A stretch of 64,000 bases of DNA from Ephydatia muelleri (GCA_013339895.1 JABACO010000012.1:5798748-5862747); one strand, 5' to 3'; positions 23,697 to 36,013 are shown, numbered from the stretch's first letter. Notes: generated by a model from the sequence alone, not told the origin. Made by a program: numbers and translations.

Positions 23697-24118
23697 CACA
23701 TCACATGATCAATAGATGACATCATCCTATGCATTTCACATACAAACTGCATTCTATATTTAATTCTACCCACCAGTTCCTGTGGTACTATTAAATTTTT
23801 ATACTTCTCAATAAGTCTCAGCATCTTCACTCTTGTATTAGACATCATAGCATCCATCAGATACTGCACACCATCATCTGACATCACTTCACATCCATAC
23901 ACATCCAGCTCCTCTTATATTGGGTGGTCTTGGAGCACATCAGCTAGACCGTTGGCTCCTTGGTCTCCAAATGAATTGTACCCCAGGTCCAGTTTCGTCA
24001 GTTTGCACCACTTCAGTCCACCACAGAGTTCACATATGGCTTCATCCCTTAGACCACACTATCTCAGCCTCAGCTCAGACAGTGTTCTGTTTTGCTTGAG
24101 TACATGTGCTGCACAGAT
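23697..24118 (-). pseudogene. NLR gene, C-terminal LRR exon (decayed copy)
   Basis: The minus strand reads ...LCGGLKWCKLTKLDLGYNSF then GDQGANGLADVLQDHP, a ribonuclease-inhibitor-type LRR, and a C-terminal tail (VYGCEVMSDDGVQYLMDAMM onward) ending at TGA 23696-23698. There are two in-frame stops: TAG where Trp stands in the sister copy at 44.2 kb (LWLCGL) and TAA just after QDHPI. LRRs in NLRs sense ligands and restrain the NACHT ATPase. This is a partial duplicate of the exon at 44130-44302, which lacks this tail. Confidence 0.7.
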
Positions 24119-26238
24119 AAGTATTACCAATAATACTAACACTCCCTGTGTGCATGCTTATATACATGATGGACACAACATAACAGGATGAGAAAAAGTA
24201 AAATCACAAGTCACACATCAGTGGTGGTACCAGGTTGTGTGTGGGGTTGGGGAGGAGGGATTGGCTGTTAATGGATGGTGTGGATGCTTCACACTAGATG
24301 AGGGTGTATATGTGATATATGTGCACATGCTCATATTGGTTTGATATGTCATTTGTAATGCACTCCTATGCTTCCATGCATACATGTGCTCATGATTCTG
24401 TGCACATGATGTCTATTCATGAGTACACATGTGCACATATACACACACATGCCCTTACACACACAGACATAGACACACATATATAAGCATAAGTATGGAA
24501 GACATGAGTGGTTTTGGGGCATTAAGTGTACACATCATTTATATATCGTTTTTGTTTTGTGTACACTACATGGGATTAACTCATTGCAACATGGAAGCCA
24601 TATAATAAATGTAATGGAAAGGTATAGCATGAGTACTGAACTTGTAACGTAACTATAAATACCTATGTATGTATTAATTGTACTGTGATACACTGTATTT
24701 ATGTGCTCTACTGATTTGCAGTGTATGTGATCTTATTTTGTTGTATGTCAATTAGCATAAAAACGTAACATTAAAAATATGTAAAATGAATAATGGAACT
24801 TTCTATACGAAATGGGTCTTGTGGATTTTATTTTATAACATAAAATTTAAATCGATATATCTTCCGAAATATTAACGCTATCGGGTTCCTATTTTTAACA
24901 CGACATACAGTGTACCACACCGTTATGTGAAAATCCATTTTGGTGTCTTACACATGCGGGGGTACCGACGTTACATGGTCCGATACCACGTAGGGTTCAA
25001 GACGGCCACATCTTACGCGCCATTAACATATTACGAGGATCCTCGAAGCCAGGCGTAATACGTTAATGGCGCGTAACGCCCGGGAAATATGCAATTACTT
25101 TGCACACTTGTATCTCCATAACGGATAAAGCAAAAATTAACGAACAGAACAAATCAATAGCGGTAGGACCCTTCTACATAGGTACCGATTTGGACACTCC
25201 TACCAGAAGATGTGGCCGTCTTGAACCCTACGTGGTATCGGACCTTGTAACGTCAGTACCCTGCATGTGTAAGACACCAAAATGGATTTTCACATATAGT
25301 AATGGTGCGTGTCAAAAATAGGAACCCGATAGCGTTAATATTTCGGAAGATATATCGATTTAAATTTTATGTTATCCCCAAGACCCATTTTCGTATATAA
25401 AGTTCCAATAATAATTTTAAATTGACTTGTCTTTTCACTTTCCGTTGCATAGACTGCAACAATAGCAGCATTACTAGACAGCATTACTATATGTACTAAA
25501 TACAAATAAAAATTATTTAAATATTTATTTTGCTTCTTTACACAAATCAGTTATGTGATGCTATGTAAGAAGTCACGTGATCAAATGACACCTCTTCTTC
25601 ACATTATTAATGCCAATAGAATAACTTGTTTCGTTTATGAAGCAAGTACAAATGTGCATTAGTCACCCACATCTGTACATGTACACGCTACATTTTATGT
25701 TCAGGCTATGTATATACAAATGCTGTAAACAAATAAGTCTTTTCTAGATGCAGGTGGGAAGGAAGGTTTAAAGCATATCTCACAATTAGGGAACAACATC
25801 AATCTCATCTACAAGTATTAAAGGTTAGTAAATGATTTTAGCATGCACTAAAAAATCATTTTTGGGGGGTGTTGACCCACTCCCCCCTCCTTCTAAGCAG
25901 ATGCATATCATTTTTCATCGCAGGAAGTTATAAGAAAATAATTGATAGTGGCAAATAATTGACTTCTCTGTCAATCATAAATTTGCATGTATTGTGTGTC
26001 CAGTCACTGTGTGTGCCTATTCGTGTGTTCAGTAGTAGGTAGGTGTGTGTATACAAAATATTTGTGTCTGGTAACATAGATTATGTAAACATGCATGTTT
26101 CATAAAAATCAGACTGCAACAGTTCATACAAAATGGGTCGTGTGGAGTTGAAATGAGGGTTTCCAGGCAACAAGGAAACAATGCTGGGTACAACCCTGTT
26201 ATTCTACCATATAGCAAGTGGAGCAAATGTGTAATTCA
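23900..26238 (+). repeat. Segmental duplicate of 44100-45790
   Basis: Direct-orientation similarity covers the LRR exon, CA-rich sequence, the GTTGCATAGACTGYAAYAAY block, GGGACTCCCCCCTCCTTCTA-type sequence and TTTCATAAAAATCAGACTGC up to CAACCCTGTTATTCT. The similarity stops at about 26238, exactly where the left arm of the 26-36 kb palindrome begins. Confidence 0.7.
24795..25406. mobile_element. 612-bp foldback element with AATAAT duplication
   Basis: GGAACTTTCTATACGAAATG at 24795 is mirrored at 25406; arms run through GATAATATCTTCCGAAATATT-like, GTATCGGACC and GTTACGCGCCATTAACGTAT boxes to a short loop at about 25040. AATAAT flanks both ends (24789-24794 and 25407-25412). The paralogous sequence near 45000 lacks it (an empty site), so it inserted after that segmental duplication. 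It shares box themes (TCTCCATAACGGAT, TTCGTTAATTTTTG) with the elements at 7063 and 13467 but has different termini. Confidence 0.85.
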
Positions 26239-26848
26239 CACAATTTTCCCGTCCTCAGTCTGAACAAAACAGAACGGTCCATTAAGCAGTCTTTCAACCA
26301 CGCCCGACACTTGAGATGATATGTAAGAAACAACGCACGGCGGCGATAAGAAAAGACATAATACAATTGGCAGCAATAAGCCATATATAGCTAACTACAT
26401 CACCATTCACACACGAATTCTTAATCAGCGCACATTTTCGCCTTCTCATTGGTAGTAAAAGACGTTTCTTATAAGCGAAAGCAGCACTCTTTAGCTTCCT
26501 TCTCCCCGACATGTCCAACTATTAGGAGAGACCAAATTTAATAATAGTTAATCATTATAGTATTTGTTTTGTTCTGAGGAATCACTGGACTCGCAGAAGA
26601 CTTCTACGGTACAAGACACTTCCAGCTTTGATTGAGTCCCACTCATCAAGCTGGCTTGACTAGCGGAATAGGTATACAAACAGCTCTCGGATTGCTGCAA
26701 TATGAAAAGTCTCAATCTCCACTTGACATAATTGCAAGCGCAGTTGACTTACCGAGCTGTCTTTCAATGTGACGTACTGGCCCTGCACGAAAGCACACAC
26801 GCACATGCATGCAAAAGCGAACAGGACCGCACGAGGGAAGATTTCCAT
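26238..26848 (-). pseudogene. Truncated copy of the vitellogenin-N gene (5' exons)
   Basis: Exon 1 (26753-26848) has the same 32-codon signal-peptide exon and start (MEIFPRAVLFAFACMCVCAF) as the gene at 36062. Exon 2 (26586-26694) is 109 nt with conserved acceptor and a GTGATT donor. Exon 3 has an in-frame TAA where the intact gene reads FRLKE, and the copy ends in exon 4 just after TEDGKIV, at the duplication border. A TATATAA-type element is kept upstream at about 26889-26897. It could at most yield a short secreted peptide; most likely it is a dead by-product of the inverted duplication. Confidence 0.8.
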
Positions 26849-28292
26849 CTTAGGTCTACCCTCTCCTTGATAATTCCGCACCTCATGCTTATATAATGGC
26901 TCAAGTGGGCGTGGTGCTGATTAAACTGTTTTCAACGTTAATATATAATTCTAATAAGTAAGCGAATGCAATAACAAGTTTATTTATTCATCAAGCAGGA
27001 CTGTATGTACTCTTATAATTGATTGCTTCACCCAAACTTCTACATACATTATATATATCATACAAAAACAAAAAAACATGACAACAAAACAAAAAAAAAA
27101 CAAATTATGATTCCAGCAACCTGGACGAGCGTATGTATTATGCCGAATAAAGAATCCAATGGCTTACATGCAATAGTAATACGTGAACACATAATCAAAC
27201 CTGATGCATGTGTGTGTTTGCACGTTTGCGCATGATTTATGCGTGTCTGCATGCGACTGTGTGCGAGTTGTATGTATGTTGTGTGTGTGTGCGTGTGTGT
27301 GTGTGTGTGTGCGTGTGTGTGTGTGCGTGCGTGTGTGTGTGTATTTGTGTGTGTGTGCGTGTGTGTGTGGACTCACTTTGACAAATATATTGGTAGATTA
27401 TGTGTGGAGTATTTAAGATTAAATAAATTTGTCAGGCAATGATATAGTTTGTCTTGAGATTTGATTTTTACCATTTCATCAATCGAGTGGTGATCATGAT
27501 GAGCAGTCATGTCGCATTAAACGAAGATAAAACTGTAGTCATCCACAGTGTAGTCCTGGGGACGAGGCTACAGTGTAGCTTACTACTACTCCAGTTTAGC
27601 ATGCAACCCAGTTTCTTTTACTCCGATACTTGCCCCTCGTCCCCTTTCGCTAATTACATTATTGCAATTCGATACCTCAAACGTTGGCACCCTAGGTGTG
27701 TGTGAATTTAATAATGAGCCATTGCGCCTCTTCCTTTAAAATGTTTTGTGAAATGTGTCAAAGATTATTTCCATGTTAATCTGAATAGGCAAAATATTCT
27801 AAACACGTGCAAGGGTGTTTTGTTCTACATGTACACCACAAAAATGAAAGAGTGACGTTCACTCGCGCCGTCGATTAGGGTGTGTAACCTCCCCTGCATA
27901 ATGAAAATGGGTTTTTCCGAATACTTTTAAAATACTAATCGATTTCAGGTTTTTGTGGATCTGAAAATGGATTTTTCCGAATAGTTTAAAAAACAAAATC
28001 GGATAGGTTTTGCCAAATTTCCCGCCGAATACCTAGGTTATTCAGGTTATGGTGCCTGTGGAGTGCACACTGAGAAGATAATTGATGTCTGTACAAAAAT
28101 CCTCATGGTCATGCACCAAACTAGAGCTATGCATGTCAGTTGAAAAAACAGAGACACTAAAGTCTACAGTAGCATGTGTTTGTGATATAGAGTTTAATAA
28201 ATTGTATGTCTTTACCGTATATATCAATAGTAATGTAAACCTAACCATCCAATACTAACCACAGAGAGCAGACATCACCATTAAAAACTTAC

Positions 28293-29385
28293 GGCACTTA
28301 TGCAGTTTCCCCCCCCCCACTTTAATTAATTGAATTCTAGAAATATTGAAAAAATAATTTCCTGCGTAGTGAAATCCAGCTGTCACTGCGACCGCATAAT
28401 CATGTTTAAATCTATAGTGAAATCCAGCTGTCATTGCTACCGCCATTTTACTACGATGGCTGCATTACCTGTTCCCGTTCTGGCTCCTGCTGTGTTTCCC
28501 ACTTCGGATCTCCACGACTTCAAATATTCCGACCTCTTCAAGGCTACGGAAGACGAGATAAGTGCAATTGCATGGTGCCAGAACAATGGCCTCATAGCTA
28601 AGGACAAAATGTGCGCTTCTTGTGGTAGTCCGACGGCATTGAGGGAAAGAGATACGGTCACAAATAAGGGATTTTATTTCAGGTGTACTCTTAGAAGCTG
28701 TAGAAAAGAGATTAGTGTACGTAAAGATACATGGTTTGAAGGGTCTCATTTACGGATAGCTACTATTATTCAATTTGTTTATTTTTGGTGTAGGGACTAC
28801 GTTATTCAAGACGAACTACAGTTTCAGCTAGGGATCGTAGGAGAACACACCATAGTCGACTGGAAGAACTTTTGTAGGGATATTTGCTTGGAGTAATTTA
28901 TTAGGAATCCAGTCGTCATAGGAGGACCAGGACAGACGGTAGAAATCGACGAATGTTTGTTAGTGCGCAGGAAGTACAACGTCGGACATCAAGTGAGAGA
29001 GCAATGGGTTTTTGGAGGATACGACGTCGCGACGAAAGTAGGATTCATGGTTCCAGTCCATCGCAGAGATGCAGCAACTCTACTTCCAATCATACAAAAG
29101 TACATCGCACCTGGAACTACTATAATCTCGGACCTCTGGGCGGCATACAACACAATACGAACACTCGGATACCAGCATCTCACCGTTAATCACAGTTTAA
29201 ACTTTGTCGATCCAACCACAAACAAAGATTTGGATGTAGCTTTCATGACTTCGTAGCACATGTTAGGGCATTTTATCCAGTGTAGATTTATTCGTATTGT
29301 ATTGTTTGAAATGTATTCATGATACCGTAAATGTTATGATACCGTAAATCGAATAATAAAGTGGGGGGGAAACTGCATAAGTGCC
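28293..29385 (+). mobile_element. Merlin (IS1595-like) DNA transposon nested in the hAT-type element
   Basis: GGCACTTATGCAGTTTCCCC at 28293 is mirrored at 29385, with perfect 8-bp duplications AAACTTAC (28285-28292 and 29386-29393). The 1.1-kb length, 8-9-bp duplication and encoded transposase all fit the Merlin superfamily. Confidence 0.9.
28456..29256 (+). pseudogene. Merlin/IS1595-type transposase, one nonsense stop, C-terminus lost
   Basis: From the ATG at 28456 (MAALPVPVLAP) the frame shows a zinc ribbon (MCASCGSPTAL ... FRCTLRSCRKEI), the linker SVRKDTWFEGSHL, and after an in-frame TAA (28894-28896) continues in the same frame to TVEIDECLLVRRKYN (first catalytic Asp), WVFGGYDVATKVG and TIISDLWAAYNT (second Asp). 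The family motif NHSLNFVDP follows, but the part carrying the third catalytic residue is replaced by an early stop at 29254-29256. Such transposases cut and paste their own inverted repeats. This copy cannot be active. Confidence 0.85.
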
Positions 29386-30879
29386 AAACTTACCCCACAT
29401 CACCTACAATCACGTACTACACTTACAATCATCCAACATCACTCCATTCACGTTCTCGCTATAAATGCATATGAAATTTCCCAATAGTACAATTGCGTAA
29501 TGCTCTCCAATTCCTACACATACTCAAACAGAGCACGCATACTTACTTGAAGTGGGTGAGAAGTCTGTCATTCTATTTCACTCACTAGCGAGAAGTCTGT
29601 CATTCTATTTCACACACTAGCGCAATACTCAGATATGTTCACTTCGTACCACTGTACAATACTAGTACTGATACATATACTTATTGCTACTACATATAAC
29701 ACAACTCGTGGCATATACTAATGAACTTCGTTACTTACTTGAAGACGATGATAAAAGCATTGAGCTAGTACACGCTGTATATTTTGTATCCCCAATTGAT
29801 GCGCATTATATGTTTAGTATCTATTTACTCAATTGCTTTTGTATGTATAAATAGTAAAAACAACAGTGACGTATGTTATATACATAACTCTAATTATGAA
29901 AGACTCTGTTGAAAATCATATCCGGATATTAGGATAAAACGGTATTCGAATAATTGCGACGAATGGAGAAACATAAATTCGAATAGATAAAATTCACTAG
30001 TCGATTTTTCCGAGTAATGCTATATTGCTATTTGAACGGATAGGTTTTGCGAATATCCGAATAACCCGAATAACCTGACAACCGGTTACACACCCTACCG
30101 TCGAGTGATGATCGCGATAGAGGTAGCACTCGCTATCCAGAGTGATTCTCGCATATTTTCCTTCGTACGGTCACGCTCACAACCTAGTGAAATGCATGCG
30201 CACAAACGACACATGAAATGTGTCATCGTTCACGTCACGTGATTTCATCTTTTATTTCTAGCGAGTGACGCTCATGATGTGTCACGTGATTTAAAAAAAA
30301 AGCAACTTAATTTCAATTTCACAGACATTCATAACATGTACACACAAAAAAGTGCTTTGTTGAGTGAATCACCAAATGCTTCCCGGATTCAATAGAGTTT
30401 CTGCAGATAGGGGAGAGGGAGAAAGAGGGAAGAATGAGTGAAAAGTAAAGGAGAGAAGAAAGTTGAAAAGTAACAAAGAATAGGAGATTAAGAGGGACAC
30501 AAATTTAAGCTCAGGACTCAATCACTTGCCCCTTAGTTGTTGAATCATCCTGGCAATCCTCAGATTTTCCCCACAAATATATCACACACACACACAAGCA
30601 CACACACTACCACACACACACACACACACACACATACTAAAATAACGAAGTGTGACTGCTTGCTCTATTAGTGTGTGCTTTCTCTGCAACAATAGGGGAG
30701 AGGGAAAGATAAGTGTATGGGAGGGGAAGTGAGGAGGAGTGGGAGGAAAGAGATGAACGCGTGTACTGCATGACCTCAATTTCCCTATTTGGGAATACAT
30801 CATGCATCACCAGTTGATTCCCATCGGAGAGGTGGGCATCTACAACAATGCAATACATACATCATCTGCATTTGAGGGT

Positions 30880-31345
30880 GTGTGCTAACACATATGCGCA
30901 TACTGACCTAAACTCTTTCGCCGGCATAGCCAATTATTACGGTACACATGTTGTGCAAAATAACTGTTGCGCGTTGCAGGAAAACGTAGTTAGCAAACAA
31001 ATTACACTATATGACCAGGAAATAAGTGATCAATATGTTGTTGGCTACAAAGTGTTAACTGTTTAGATAAACAGAGTGACTTCAGTATAGCACTTGCGGC
31101 TCTGTTTCCCGTGAAAGAGTTAAACAGTGAAGACACTCTGTTTATCTAAACAGTTAACACTTTGTAGTCAACAACATATTGATCAATTGTTTCCTGGTCA
31201 TATAGTGTAATTTGTTTGCTAACTAAGTTTTCCTGCAACGCGCAACGCCTATTTTGCACAACATGTGTACCGTAATAGTTGGCTATGCCCGCGAAAGAGT
31301 TAAGGTCAGTATGCGCATATGTGTTAGCACACACCCTCAGATGCA
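30880..31345. repeat. Repeat A, two copies head to head
   Basis: 30880-31131 and 31132-31345 are mirror images around about 31115 (GTTTAGATAAACAGAGTG and complement). Only the first belongs to the outer palindrome; the second is an extra copy, direct to that at 34096-34313. Confidence 0.75.
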
Positions 31346-32818
31346 GATGATGTATGTATTGCATTGTTATAAATGCCCACCTCTCGGATGGGGATCAAGT
31401 GGTGATGCATAATGTACTCCCATTGAGGGGGGTTGATATAGCACCTGCGGCGCAAAATTGCTCTGTTGCCCATCTTACTACGTGGCCTAATGTCGTGTGG
31501 AATCAGATTCGAATGGTTTGTTTTAAAAATATGGATTTCTCAATAACGCATGCAATCGTAGATTTTGGATTTTCACATGCAGACAGACGTGTTTTCATGC
31601 AAAGGCTACTAAAATTTAATGACTATTTAAAGCTTATTTTCAAACCATCCTCAACACAAATCCAAATAATACATACATGTACAGACTCAATCTGTTGTAC
31701 TGGAACGTGGTATTTCATCCTGTTGCTTATTTATGATACAATGTAACTTATGAATGAGTTAGAGGGAAGATGTGATTTATTTATGTTGTGCACATGGCTA
31801 AAACTTTTTGTGTGTACACTGTAATTTTATCATAAATAGCTAAGTACTACATGTACTTCTAAAGGATCAGAAGGAACCAATAAAAAATCACGTACGTGTG
31901 GATAAATAGAATGACGATGCAAGATTAGGAGGTAAGACATCAGACCAGACATTACTAGTGCGGGTCGGTACTTGATAGTCGCATGCATACGGAGTCTAAA
32001 TTTAGTCACCCGCTCCCCGCATCAGGAAATGTAAGTTCAACGCTCTGTTTCAAGGCAGGTGATGACATTGTACATGTATCAATACCCTGACTACGTATAT
32101 TGGTTGTATGATACTGACATTGCTTGGCACTTTATTTAACTGTCAATTCCATACCATGCAGTGTCGGAAGTGCATTGAACATGTGCATGTAGCTACAGAC
32201 TGTGCATTGGAAAATTGCTGTTTAAAAATTCGCAAGCATCGTTTATGCAACATACTGTACTCCATTCTTTACCCTACATATTTTATTAACTTACAGTGCA
32301 TATTGTAGTTGTATGCATTTATACTTGCGGACAATTGAAGACATCATGTACGAATTTCAATCGTCCATGCATTTCATATGAACAATTTATCTGTATCACA
32401 AGGTTTTTCAAAACATTGCTACCGACACTGTATACGTCGATACAACACACATTCAAACTGCCTGTCTACTGAGCACTATAAGACTATATCCAGCAAAAAA
32501 AAAATGTAACGCCCGCCTGATATCTATATGTTAACACTTTGCGTGATTCGTTTGAATAGTAAGACACTCCCGCTGGGCCGATGTGATAACCAGTTGAACT
32601 GCCCCTAGCGTCGTGATGCCGTCAATTGGTAGACGCAAAGGAAACACCAAGTCATTTTTGCTATTGGGATCATCACATGTCGCCTTTGTTATCGTTTTGA
32701 TGCACGGATCACCTACGGAGATGAGGACAAAATGCACGTGTATGCAGCAACGCAAGATGACACATACACCCGCACACATGAACACCCACAACTACTCTCT
32801 CTCTCTCTCTCAATTAGA

Positions 32819-33172
32819 TCAAATACCTTTGCCTGATTTACACATAGTCACTGAGCCTTTAAATTCTCCGTCAATCACAAGCGAACTGCATTTGCCGCAA
32901 GTTAATTGTATTGACTTGATACGCTTAGGAACCTCCGCAACTATATTGCTCAAATATTTGTCGAAGAATGTAGTAGCCTCAGGGATACATCCTGTTATGG
33001 TCACTGCTCCCTCCTCTATGACGTTCTCTTCAGGAATCCAATACCCGTCTTCCTCCACAGTCGTTCCGTCCGCTTCTGCTAAGAGCGTCTCCTCAACTGA
33101 GTTGACTGCAGATGGCAGAGCGGTTCCTAATCCCAGCCAGGTCAGAAGTGCAACGGCCAAGAAATACTTCAT
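32819..33172 (-). CDS. Small secreted protein, 117 aa, unknown function
   Basis: An intact frame runs from ATG 33172 to TGA at 32819-32821. The first 19-20 residues (MKYFLAVALLTWLGLGTALP) are a clear signal peptide. The mature part is acidic at first (VEETLLAEADGTTVEEDGYW) and then has four cysteines, in TGCIP, TCGKC and TMCK, which could form two disulfides. A TATATAT box lies about 60 nt upstream (33232-33238). I chose this ATG over the longer upstream frame because that part is CA-repeat translation. I do not recognise the family. The cysteine number suggests a small extracellular ligand, inhibitor or defence peptide, but that is only inference. A splice at GTATTTG overlapping the stop cannot be excluded. 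Confidence 0.6.
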   Translation of the reverse strand: MKYFLAVALLTWLGLGTALPSAVNSVEETLLAEADGTTVEEDGYWIPEENVIEEGAVTITGCIPEATTFFDKYLSNIVAEVPKRIKSIQLTCGKCSSLVIDGEFKGSVTMCKSGKGI

Positions 33173-33231
33173 TCTCGCAGCTGGTCTTCTGATGTATGTG
33201 TGCGGGTCTGTGTGTGGATGTGTGCGTGTAC

Positions 33232-33238
33232 ATATATA
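33232..33238 (-). promoter_or_regulatory. Putative TATA box of the small secreted-protein gene
   Basis: ATATATA about 60 nt upstream of the ATG at 33172, leaving room for a start site and a short leader. Confidence 0.35.
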
Positions 33239-35562
33239 GTAAGGGTGTGACGCCAAATTTGTTTGACGCATGCGCGGATTGCATGCTTGCACGGCAAACT
33301 TATTGATCTGGTAATACATAAATTAAAAAACAAAACGAACTGCAAATAAACGATGTTTGCGAATATTTAAACAGCCCAATGCACAGTCGGTAGCACATTT
33401 CTGACACTGGTATGGAATTTACAGTGAAATAAAGTGCCAAGCAATGTCAGTATCATGCCACCAACCTACGGAGTCAGGGTATAGATACATGTGCAATGTC
33501 GGTGTTACCCATCACCTGCCTTGAAATAGAGCGTTGAACTTACATTTCCTGATGCGAGCGGGCGACTAAATTTAGACTCTGTATGCATGCGACTATCAAG
33601 TACCGACCCAAACTAGTAATGTCTGGTCTGATGTTTTACCTCCTAATCTTGCATCGTCATTCTATTTATCCACACGTACGTGTTTTTTTTTTTTTAATTG
33701 GTTCCTTCTGATCCTTTAGAAGTACATGTAATACTTTAGCTATTTATGATAAAATTACAGAGCACCTCATTCAATACAACCGCTTTAACGAACGATGGTT
33801 TGAGCACATTCGTTTTAAAAGCAACAGGATGAAATACCACGTTCCAGTACAACAAATTTAGTCTGATTATTTGGATTTGTGTTGAGGATGGTTTGAAAAT
33901 AAGCTTTAAATAGTCATTCAATTTTAGTAGCCTTTGCATGAAAACACAATGTCTGTCTGCATGTGAAAATCCATAATCTACGATTGCATGCGTTATTGAG
34001 AAATCCATATTTTTATAATTCTAATCTGATTCCACACGACATTAGGCCACGTAGTAAGATGGGCAACAAAGCAATTTTGCGCCGCAGGTGCTATACTGAA
34101 GACATTCTGTTTTATCTAAACATTTAACACTTTGTAGTCAACAACATATTGATCAGTTGTTTCCTGGTCATATAGTGTAAGTTGTTTGCTAACTAAGTTT
34201 TCCTGCAACGCGCAACGCGTATTTTGCACAACATGTGTACAGTAATTATTGGCTTTGCCCACGAAAGAGTTTAGGTCAGTATGCGCATATGTGTTAGCAC
34301 ACACCCTCAGATGATGCATGTGTGTATTGCATCGTTATAGATGCCCACCTCTCCGATGGGAATCAACTGGTGATGCATGATGTGTTCCCATTGAGGGAAA
34401 TTGAGGTCAGTACACGCATTCATCTCTTTCCTCCCACTCCTCCTCACTTTTCCTCCCATACACTTCTCGTTCCCTCTCCCGAATTGTTGCAGAGAAAGCA
34501 CGCACTAATAGAGCAAGCAGTCACACTTCGTTATTTTAGTATGTGTATGTGTGTGTGTGTGGTAGTGTGTGTGCTTGTGTGTGTGCGTGTGTGTGTGTAT
34601 GTGTGTGTGTGATATATTTGTGGTGAACATCTGAGGAGTGCCAGGATGTTTCAACACCTAAGGGGCAAGTGATTGAGTCTTGAGCTTAAAGTTGTGTCCC
34701 TCTTAGTCTCCTATCTTTTGTTACTTTTCTACTTTCTTCTCTCCTCTACCCTTTCTTACTTTTCAATCCATTCTTCCCTCTTTCTCCCTCTCCCCTATCT
34801 GCAGAAACCCATTTGGTGATTCACTCAAACAAAGCATTGTTACCAGACTTTTTTGTGTGTACATGTTATGTATGTCTGTGAAATTGAAATTAAGTTGCTT
34901 TTTTATCACGTGACATATCATGAGCGTCACTCGCTAAAAATAAAAGATGAAATCACGTGACGTGACCGGTGACAAATTTCAGGTGTCGTTTGTACGCACG
35001 CATTTCTCTCGTTTGTGAGCGTCCATTTTACAAGAAGGAAAATACATATATGTGAGAATCACTCTGGATAGCGAGTGCGCGAGTGAACGTCACTTTTTCG
35101 CTTTTGTGGTATACATATAGAACAAAACACCCTCGCACGTGTTTAGAATATTTTGCCTATTCGGATTAAGCATGGAAATAATCTTTGACAAAACAACGGA
35201 AGAGGCGCGATGGCTCATTATGAAACTCACACACACGTAGGGTGCCAACATTTGAGCGTATCGAACTACAATAACGTAATTAGCGAAGGGGGACGAGGGG
35301 CAAGTATCGGAGTAAAAGAAACTGGGTTGCATGCGAAACTGGAGTAGTAGTAAGTTACACTGTAGCCTCGTCCCCAGGACTACACTGTGGATGACTACAG
35401 TTTTATCTTCGTTTAATGCGACATTACTGCTCATCATGATCACCATTCGATTGATGAAATGGTCAAAATCAAATCTCAAGACCGTGACAAGCTATATCAT
35501 TGCCTGACAAATTATTTAATCTTAAGCACACATAACCCACCAATATACTTGCCGAAGTGAGT

Positions 35563-35706
<144 letters not shown>

Positions 35707-36006
35707 GTTCGATTATGTGTTCACGTCATACTATTGCATGTAAGCCATTGGATTCTTTATTCGGCATAATACAACGCTCGTCCAGGTTGCTGGAATCACA
35801 ATTAGTTTTGTTTTTGTTTTGTTGTCATGTATTTTTGTTGTTGCATGATGTATATAATGTATGTAGAAGTTTGGGTGAAGCAATCAATTATAAAGGTACA
35901 TACATGTATTGATGAATAAATAAACTTGTTATTGCATTCGCTTACTATTTAAATTATGTATTTACGTCGAAAACAGTCTAATCAACACCACGCCCACTTG
36001 AGCTAT

Positions 36007-36013
36007 TATATAA
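36007..36013 (+). promoter_or_regulatory. TATA box of the vitellogenin-N gene
   Basis: TATATAA lies 49 nt before the ATG at 36062. It is kept in the mirror copy. With a start site about 25-30 nt downstream the leader would be about 20 nt. Confidence 0.5.

Larger units (their letters stand above)
27876..30097. mobile_element. hAT-type element, non-autonomous, carrying a Merlin insert
   Basis: Terminal inverted repeats TAGGGTGTGTAACC (27876) and GGTTACACACCCTA (ends 30097) are flanked by CCGTCGAT and CCGTCGAG, an 8-bp duplication with one mismatch, the size used by hAT elements. Subterminal CCGAATA motifs recur at both ends. There is no hAT transposase. The mirror position in the right palindrome arm (about 35070) lacks it, so it arrived after the duplication. 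Confidence 0.75.
26238..31131. repeat. Left arm of the 26-36 kb inverted duplication
   Basis: Mirror of about 34090-36655. After removing the 2.2-kb transposon at 27876-30097 it is about 2.7 kb, the same length as the right arm. It carries vitellogenin-N exons 1-4 facing left, their TATA region, a TG tract (27283-27371) and repeat A. Differences from the right arm are scattered substitutions plus indels. Confidence 0.85.
31436..34090. repeat. Inner inverted repeat with about 1.1-kb loop
   Basis: The left arm (31436-about 32250) and right arm (about 33340-34090) mirror each other: GCACCTGCGGCGCAAAATTG, GGATTTTCACATGCAGACAG, GAATGACGATGCAAGATTAG and AAATTTAGTCRCCCGCTC appear in reverse order and complement. 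The loop (about 32260-33340) is single-copy and contains the small secreted-protein gene. Confidence 0.8.

Noticed and set aside
31354..31746. 130-codon ORF starting MYCIVINAHLSDG
   Set aside because: It spans repeat A and the inner palindrome arm; the mirrored copies break the frame.
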